A stretch of 64,000 nucleotides of DNA from Saksenaea vasiformis B4078. Its lineage: Eukaryota; Mucoromycota; Mucoromycetes; Mucorales; Saksenaeaceae. The notes under the pieces were generated by a model. The model did no database searches, was not told the DNA's origin, and saw only the letters and a list, made by a program, of their open reading frames with translations. The DNA is taken from positions 1 to 64,000 of the forward strand of contig JNDT01002335.1 of assembly GCA_000697055.1 (NCBI GenBank). The letters are read 5' to 3'. The position numbers and the translations under genes were made by a program. Shown piece after piece: positions 57,245-64,000 of the stretch. Positions within the stretch are counted from its first letter, which is position 1. Every line of letters begins with the position of its first letter.

Positions 57245-58237
57245 ATGGACGCGCCTTATAACTTGTACCAATACGATCCCAACATTCCTCTTGCTATTGT
57301 TGGAACAATCGTCTTTGCCATTCTAGCAGCCATCATTGCTTACCAATCAAGGAAGTACCAGACAAAATACATGTACTCAGTGGTAGGCGGTGCAGTTGGT
57401 AAAGCTTGACCCTTGGTTATGAGACTTTTAACTAAAAAATCTTTGCCATAGCGGAAGTCATCGGGTTTGCAATTCGTATATGGTCAGGCCAACCTCAAAA
57501 CACAAAGAATATCCCAGCATACGCGACTTCTTCTCTGCTATTGCTGCTACCTCCTATTGTCATTGCTTTGGGAAGCTATATGACCATTGCTAAGATGTAG
57601 ATCCCTCTCAATAAGATTTAACAGTCGACTCAATTTTTTTTACGGTTCTAGTGTTATCTATTCCAACTATCAATCGCGTGTGGTCCGTCCAAAGATTGTC
57701 GAAAAGGCTTTCTTGTACATGGATATCTTCTGTCTCCTTGTCCAAAGTAGTGGAGGCAGTATGATGGTGACACCCAAGATTGCTCAGATAGGAACAACTG
57801 TCGCTATGGTTGGACTGGTGCTTGCTCTCGTCTCTTTCAGTACATTCGCCGTAGTCACCTTCTATGTGCAACGGTCACCCAACAAATTCACTTTCTCGGC
57901 AAGCAATAGCAGCACCCAATGGCGTATTTTGTTTGTGCTCGTGTGGATCAATATTGTTGCCCTTATTATTCGATCAGTCTACCGATTAGCCGAATTTGCT
58001 CAAGGCATGCACGGTTATCTCTTGACACACGAACCTTTCTTCTACGTTTTCGATTCCCTCATGATGGTGATCGCTCTTATAGCCTTCGTAATACTACCGC
58101 CCGGCAAGTACATTCGTGCAGAACTGATAGACTTCGGTGCTGGTTTCCTGCAGGAAGGAAACAAAACCATGCTGACCGTAGAGTCTAACGATTCCATGGA
58201 AATGGCACAATGGACAGAGAACGAAAGAAAACCTTAG
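57245..58237 (+). CDS. RTA1-like membrane protein, paralogue 1
   Basis: Exons 57245-57398, 57452-57596 and 57652-58237 encode 294 residues with about seven membrane segments. The RTA1 family signature reads IYSNYQSRVVRP, then DIFCLLVQSSGGSMM, and a QRS loop before WRILFVLVWINIVALIIRSV. The C-terminus is short, polar and cytosolic. RTA1-type proteins are fungal plasma-membrane proteins linked to lipid translocation and resistance to toxic compounds. The start MDAPYNLYQYDP is shared with the second paralogue. Both introns keep phase. Confidence 0.87.
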
Positions 58238-58429
58238 AGATACCCATTTTGCTATTCAACATGAACAACTTTATTTTTTACCTTCAATTAAACCAAAACG
58301 CATTGCATAGTTAGACATAAGTAATCTGAAAGACCCATACACAGTGGCATTGACTAAGCACAATTGCGGGGACATAAAACAATATAGTAGGGGTAAAAGT
58401 GCTGTCAACTACTCAAAGGCTTGTATGCA

Positions 58430-59587
58430 GTTGCCCAAACACCACAGACCGTGCTGATGTCGCTTGCAGATATTACAAATACTACTCGCAGACATACTAC
58501 TGAGCTTTCGGCAGCAAGGACGTGCTGCGATTTAGGGAATGAATTGAGTACGAATTTCATATGTGCCATTGCAAAGGTCAAGAAACTCAATCAATCAACT
58601 GCTCAACGAACAGTAGAAAATATAAGAAATACAGGGGTAGTGAGGCTAGCTCGCACAACATGAAACCCTTTCCATTCCGTCCGATAATAACACATCGCCC
58701 TCTCTTGTAGTTTCTCGATGAAGAATAGGCGGATGTCCAGAAGTTTTGTAGAGATGAGATTGTTTTCCGAATCAAAAGATGACGAATAAATATGCAACGT
58801 TTGAGCGGCCGCCGATGTTCTGAGAGATATGTTTGATTGAAATGGTCGCCACTGTACGATAGCATAAACGCTTCTAAAGAGGACGCACTCATTTTATTTA
58901 GAAGGGGTCGTTTGAAAGAAATGACGTGTGATGTGCGAACACGCAGCATTTACTAAACTTTCGGACGTTCCGATGAGACACAACCATCCTCCATAGGAAG
59001 GTCGAGGAGTCTCTCTAACAGGGCAGCCAGATCCATTGAGCACAGCATCAGACGCGACCCACAGTTGCTCCTTAAGTTCGCAAGCCAATCTTTTCCGACA
59101 TGGTGAAGGTACCATGCGACACAGTTTGCAAATCTTTACGGGATCCCACCTTTCACTTACTCTAACCCGCCCGTATGCCTAGAGTTACAGAGATCACAAT
59201 AAATGCAGTCCTTCCCTGGGTGAAGTAGCACGTTAACTGGACAAACAAACAGTATGACAAGGTAATCTAATATGATGGATCCAGATTCCTGTCATGGGTA
59301 ATGATGGCAGAAAACAGGTTCTGCGAGAAATGGTGAGGCATTTATGGAGAGATACAAAATTTAAACATAGAAGTACGGTGATAGTTTGGTCATGATTCCA
59401 GGCTGCTTCACTGCGAGTGGAGTTGGCCCGCTGCTGATGGCGGAAGGCAGGATGAACAGCAACAATTATAACCATGTCGCAAAAGCATACTTGTTTCCAT
59501 ACTGCAAGGAAAGTAATGCTGTAAACTCCCTTATCCGGGTGAATAATGTGCCTCGCCATGTAATTTAAAAGGAAAAGTCTTCAGTAT

Positions 59588-59628
<41 letters not shown>

Positions 59629-59890
59629 AGCGGTGTCTTCGTTTAACGAGTCTTTACGAGCCTAGATTTAGATCCTATCGAGAAAATCTGAGACGAGTTA
59701 GAGCACCGGTCGGAAAAGCAGAGGCATCTCGTTTAAGCCAAAAGACTTGAAAGCGGTGCTCCTGTAAAAATGGCAAACCATCATGCAGATTGTTAGCGAT
59801 AAACCGGTAGCCAGAATGCCCGAGACGCGCAGGGCTGTTATCAAGCTGGTGGGAGCCACACCCGTTTCTAAAATAAGCTCATATTTGAGC
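58430..59890 (+). pseudogene. Heavily decayed Tc1-family transposon remnant
   Basis: The N-terminus is recognisable at 58457 (MSLADITNTTRRHTTELS, compare MPFGDISNTTRKH of the intact transposase). Fragments further on match the catalytic region: VNWTNKQYDKVI, G-NDGRK-like and LRE near 59235-59330, and a PDLDPIEKI-like stretch near 59670. Many stops and frame changes are present, and about 500 bp (58665-59170) could not be matched. A long A run sits inside (59590-59626). It separates the two RTA1-like genes. Confidence 0.7.
59590..59626. repeat. A37 homopolymer
   Basis: Thirty-seven consecutive A residues inside the decayed Tc1 remnant. There is no clear target-site duplication around it, so a retro-insertion tail is not supported. 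Confidence 0.9.
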
Positions 59891-60615
59891 ATTATAGACT
59901 GTTAAATACTATAAAAACCCCTTTTGATTGTATCAGCTACGAGCCCATCAACCATACAGTGAGTTAAGAAATTGACTACATACAAATTTAGTACAGTGTA
60001 TTTTGTGCAGGTGCTATGACGCTCATGACCCTCTAGTTTCAACGCCCATCAATTTCATTCCCATTTTTCCAACGATTCTCATGCTAGAAAACGCTCCTCC
60101 CAGATATTTCCTATCAGTCCTTTCGCCATTCGTTTCATTTCCGCCACGTATTTTCAAAGTTGGAGACGGAATCGACAAATGGGAGTTGGAGAGGGATAAA
60201 CCGTGTAAACAATGCAGACCATTATACAGTAAGATGCATGCATGACATGGCTGTATCTATAGCAAACCGGGCGCAATTTTGCATTTAACGTCAAACTAAT
60301 TATTTCTTCTAAAAATCGCTAGACTTGAATAGTATAGACAAGAGAGCAGGCGACATAAAATAAAGCGTCATCGAAGTCTGACAGCATTTCAACTTGTCTA
60401 CGTTGTATTCCCTTGGGATACCTCAATCGGGGCAAGGCCCAGGAAATGGGATATGATGATCGGAGGACCCCCCCCCCCCTGCGAATTTAGGCTTCGTGTC
60501 AGGCAGCGGATCCTTCATTCGGCCAGAAAACACAAAAAAAAAAACAAAGTGCATCACACTATTATAAATAAGCATCAAGGAAGCGAGCATAGCACCTTCA
60601 TCCAGCCAACTCATC
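59891..60615. other. Intergenic region upstream of RTA1-like paralogue 2
   Basis: No convincing gene. It contains a C10 run near 60470. The terminal part is the presumed promoter and leader of the second RTA1-like gene. Confidence 0.4.
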
Positions 60616-61620
60616 ATGGATGCACCATACAATCTATACCGATACGATCCCAGTATTTCTCTGGCCGTCATTGGCGTTGTCGTCTTTGCCACTCTAGCAG
60701 CTATCATTGCCTATCAAACAAGGAAATACCAAACGAGGTACATGTACAGTGTCGTAGCCGGTGCAATTGGTAAGTTTCCGCCTCGACGATGGGTCTACTT
60801 ACGGAAAGCTTTTGTACCAGGGGAAGTCATCGGTTTTGGACTTCGTATATGGTCAGGTCGACCTCAGAACACAACGAATATCCCAGCTTATGTAACCTCT
60901 TTCCTAATGTTACTGCTACCACCCATCATTATAGCTTTGGGAAGTTACATGACCACCGGCAGCATGCAAGTTCTTTTTTTTTTTTTTTTCATCGCACCTC
61001 AAGGGTTGACTCCCATCTGTTTTCTTTTCTCTAGTACGATCTATTCCAACTATCAGTCACGCTTCATCCGTCCAAGAGTGATTAACACAACATTTTTGTA
61101 CATTGACATTCTTTGCCTTCTTGTCCAAGGCTGTGGAGGTGGAATGATGGCAACACCAAACGCTGCTCAAATTGGAAGGATCATTTGCACTGCTGGCTTG
61201 GTGCTAGCGCAGATCTCCTTCAGCACTTTTGCCATAATAACGTTCTACGTGCAACGTTCCTCCCACAAATTCACCTTTTCCACGAACAACAGCAGCACCG
61301 AGTGGCGCATTCTATTCGTGGCACTGTGGATCAATATTATCGCACTCGTTATCCGTTCTATCTATCGACTGATTGAATTTGCTGAAGGCTTGGATGGCTA
61401 TCTCATGACACACGAAGTTCCTTTCTACATCTTCGATTCCCTCATGATAGTGATTGCGCTTGTTACCTTTGTGATACTACCACCAGGCAAATACATTCGT
61501 GCAGAACTAATAGACTTCGGAACTGGTCTCTCAAGAGGCCCAAGCAGGAATACGGTGGCCGTAGAGTCCAATGAATCCACAGAGAAGGCGCAATGGAAAA
61601 AGGGTGAAACGAGAAGTTAG
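60616..61620 (+). CDS. RTA1-like membrane protein, paralogue 2
   Basis: The ORF is open from 60616 to 61620, but comparison with paralogue 1 shows two introns, 60770-60820 (51 nt) and 60966-61034 (69 nt, GC-AG). Spliced exons are 154, 145 and 586 nt, exactly those of paralogue 1, giving 294 residues. Signature segments are IYSNYQSRFIRP, DILCLLVQGCGGGMM and WRILFVALWINIIALVIRS. Both introns are multiples of three without stops, so unspliced transcript would still be open. Role as for paralogue 1. Differences cluster in loops and the C-terminus. Confidence 0.88.
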   Translation: MDAPYNLYRYDPSISLAVIGVVVFATLAAIIAYQTRKYQTRYMYSVVAGAIGKFPPRRWVYLRKAFVPGEVIGFGLRIWSGRPQNTTNIPAYVTSFLMLLLPPIIIALGSYMTTGSMQVLFFFFFIAPQGLTPICFLFSSTIYSNYQSRFIRPRVINTTFLYIDILCLLVQGCGGGMMATPNAAQIGRIICTAGLVLAQISFSTFAIITFYVQRSSHKFTFSTNNSSTEWRILFVALWINIIALVIRSIYRLIEFAEGLDGYLMTHEVPFYIFDSLMIVIALVTFVILPPGKYIRAELIDFGTGLSRGPSRNTVAVESNESTEKAQWKKGETRS

Positions 61621-61695
61621 AGTTGTTCTCGTTGCTATCCAACATTTACAATTTTTTATACATCTTTTCAAGTAAACCAGAAACGCATCGCATAG

Positions 61696-64000
61696 TTAGA
61701 CATAAGTAATTTGGAAGACCCATACAAAGTAACTCTGATTAAGTAGAACTTCCGGAACATGGATCACTAAGCGACCATTGCTTCGAACCTCCCATGCCAA
61801 TTCAGGCGATCTGTACTTCATCAGCATTGTGATTTTTGCCTGTGGTTGCAACGGAACGGCAGTCTTAATAACCACTTCTTCTCCCTTTGGACGTTCAAGG
61901 CTGAAAATATAAAATGCACTACCGTCTCGACGCTTAGCAAAGCGAAGTGGTTGACCGGGCTCGTTGTTGTCTACTGTGGTGACCCAGTACATTTCTGAAT
62001 CAAAGATGCTGGGCGAAACAAGGTCCAACCATTCTCCAATCTCTTTCAACCGTGTTACCATTGGCTCGGGTACCTTACCCGATGGTTCAGGCCCCATGTT
62101 AAGCAAGAAATTGCCACCCTTGGTAACAACATTGACGAGTTCGTGAACAAGCGATACCGATGAAGCGTACTGATCAGGTCGTGTCATATGATTGTAACTG
62201 AGAATCAGGGGATAGTTAAAGCAAAGACCATCATTGGGGGGACTTTTTACCCAAAGGAAAAGGGATCGATGCCGCGCGTCGCTTCCCAAAATCTAGCAGT
62301 GTCCTTTCAGTTAAGACCTACTCGGTCTCCTTTTTCCTACCTGGATGGAATATCATTGACTGTATCATACTCGACAGTTTGGAAATCGGAAACGCTGTTC
62401 CCGCAGCGATCGTTAATTGCTACCTCACGTCCTGTCAATCGTGCATTATTGAAGTATTTTGATTGCCACACGGTTGAATTATTAATACCACCGATATCGC
62501 ACCTACACATGTTCTAGTCGTATGTCTTGAGACTTCTTTTTTCTTTACCATAAAATCTCTGGCTGATAGCTGTCAATAAGTTCCAAAAATTGAGGAAGCT
62601 GCAGCTCGTTGACAAAGTCTTGGATAGGAGGACTGCCGGTATAGTCAATCACCTTGTGCGTATAGGAGTTGTGTGGCGGGCCATGCCAACCCAGGTATGG
62701 ATCGCTATAGCTTGGATGATACCATTCTGGCACAGAAACTTTACAAAGGATTAAAGAATTTCAATTCATCCTTGTACTTACAGTAGAGACCACGTCGCAA
62801 ATGGGGGTAATGTTTTTTGGATGTGTCCATGAGTTGGCGGACAAAGTCTTGTTGGAAAAAATGCATAGTCGATCGATTGGTGACGCGGCTATCGAAAAGA
62901 GCGATGCCATCATGATGTTTCGTTGTAAACACATAGTACTTTGCTCTGGCCGCATCAATCAAATCAAGCCATTGACGAGGATCAAACTCATCAAAGTGCC
63001 AGTCCTTCAAAAAATCGTCGTATTCCTTTGTCTCACCATAGGTGCTGCGGTGGTACTGGTAGGTAGGGCTGTTCACCTGGTTCAGTTGCCACCAGTACCA
63101 TTCGGCATACGACTTTCCCACTGGCGCCCAGGAAGGCACAGCATATAATCCCCAGTGAATAAAAATCCCGAATTTAGCTTGTTGGAGCCATCCAGGGGGC
63201 TCATGCCGCCGCAAAGATCTAAATCACATTTTGGGAAACGTTGTAAATAGGCGTGAGAACCAAAACCCCCAAAAATAAAACTAAAACTTTTTTTACGTTT
63301 CGTTTTCGCTGTAATCCGAGAGTCCGAGGAAGAGTGAGAAACTCTCCACCGTATTATCCACGCCATCGTCATAAACGTGCACAGTAATCGGTGTTTGTGC
63401 TGGCTCTTTTCGAAGGTTGCGGATGGACACATCTACTGTTTGCAAGTGGCCAGGAGCTATACGCGCAGCTCGACCGAATTCCTCTGTTCGGAGAAGAGGT
63501 CCTTTCACAGAAACCCGCACGTCTTTAGCCCAGATCGCGGCTGTATTGTGCAGTTGGACTTCAACCACCTGATCTTCATGCTTTCCCGTCCATCGTGTGG
63601 TGGCGCGTGCTTGGATGGTGCGGAGATCGGATGACCCTAGTAAAGTGATGGCAAAGACATGCAGCACTGGCCGGAAACTGCCAAGTGTATCGGTGTAGGG
63701 AAAAGTAAGGTGGGATAAGCGTTTGGACGGGTCGACAAGCACAGGCACCGAAAATAATAGGCCTGTCGCTCCCGTGCTCGTTCGACAAGGAAAGCTGTTG
63801 TATCGGTCTGCACGCTGCACTTGCCAGTCAGGAACTGTCAATGTGGTGGTGGTCTGCGATCCATCCTGATAAGTGACCACCATCTTGGTTGTCACAGGAC
63901 CATGACTAGCTGAGACAAGGAGGTACATCCCACCAATATGTTCGTATGGCAACGTGATGACTTGACCCCGTGTCATGGCATTATCAAACATCCGTTGGTC
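61696..64000 (-). CDS. GH29 alpha-L-fucosidase, 5' end beyond the window
   Basis: Partial; the gene continues past 64000. The GH29 catalytic domain begins after an intron ending near 63223 with RRHEPPGWLQQAKFGIFIHW, then KHHDGIALF, the LYFSVPEWYHP join across a 43-nt intron (62739-62781), and the nucleophile region ILWCDIGG formed across another. FWEATRGIDPFSFG joins YNH across the last intron; NFLLNMGPEPSGKV follows. The product removes terminal L-fucose. Before the catalytic domain there is a region of about 230 residues (63293-63991) of beta-rich composition, unlike a plain signal peptide, so an extra N-terminal domain is fused. The protein is probably secreted or vacuolar, but the signal region is outside the window. 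Confidence 0.88.

Noticed and set aside
59590..59626. A37 run as the tail of a retro-insertion
   Set aside because: No flanking direct repeat was found, and the Tc1-derived sequence appears to continue on both sides.

Overview
The window reads as nuclear DNA of an early-diverging, Mucoromycota-like fungus. The genes carry short (about 43-150 nt) spliceosomal introns with GTAAGT/GTATGT donors and CTAAC/CTGAC-type branch sites. The conserved genes are fungal (RTA1-type exporters, fungal_trans regulator, YOS9, SWC4). The low-copy unknown families also resemble lineage-specific families I associate with Mucorales genomes, but that placement is recalled, not searched.

Layout. 1-16.6 kb is an accessory region built from mobile DNA. 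It holds a broken Fanzor (eukaryotic TnpB-like RNA-guided nuclease) gene on the minus strand with a Tc1/mariner element inserted in it, and a decayed IS630/Tc1-type transposase. It also holds a 5'-truncated LINE with a clean target-site duplication, two paralogous copies of a lineage-specific gene (one hit by the LINE), a lone TFIIS-type zinc-ribbon protein, and dispersed and tandem repeats. 16.7-32.6 kb is a conserved block: LSM6 (+), a very large TAF2 gene fused to six bromodomains (-), a decayed lineage-specific gene, GDA1 (+) and a fungal_trans regulator (-). 32.6-43 kb is gene-poor, with a 252-bp retro-inserted element, a single-pass membrane protein, an aquaglyceroporin and a few unidentified genes. 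43-64 kb is again mostly conserved genes: OXR1 and G6PD (+, adjacent), an apparently intact Tc1 element, SWC4 (+), a coiled-coil protein (+), YOS9 (-), two RTA1-like paralogues (+) separated by a dead Tc1 copy, and a GH29 alpha-L-fucosidase (-) that runs off the window end.

How the genes relate. The conserved genes do not form one pathway. TAF2 and SWC4 both act at chromatin or promoters. GDA1 and YOS9 both serve the secretory pathway (Golgi nucleotide-sugar exchange, ER glycoprotein quality control). G6PD and OXR1 are neighbours in the same orientation and both serve oxidative-stress tolerance. The most unusual items are the Fanzor locus with hairpin-rich DNA just beyond its stop codon, and the TAF2-polybromodomain fusion. 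All gene models were derived by eye from reading frames and splice signals; no alignments or searches were run.
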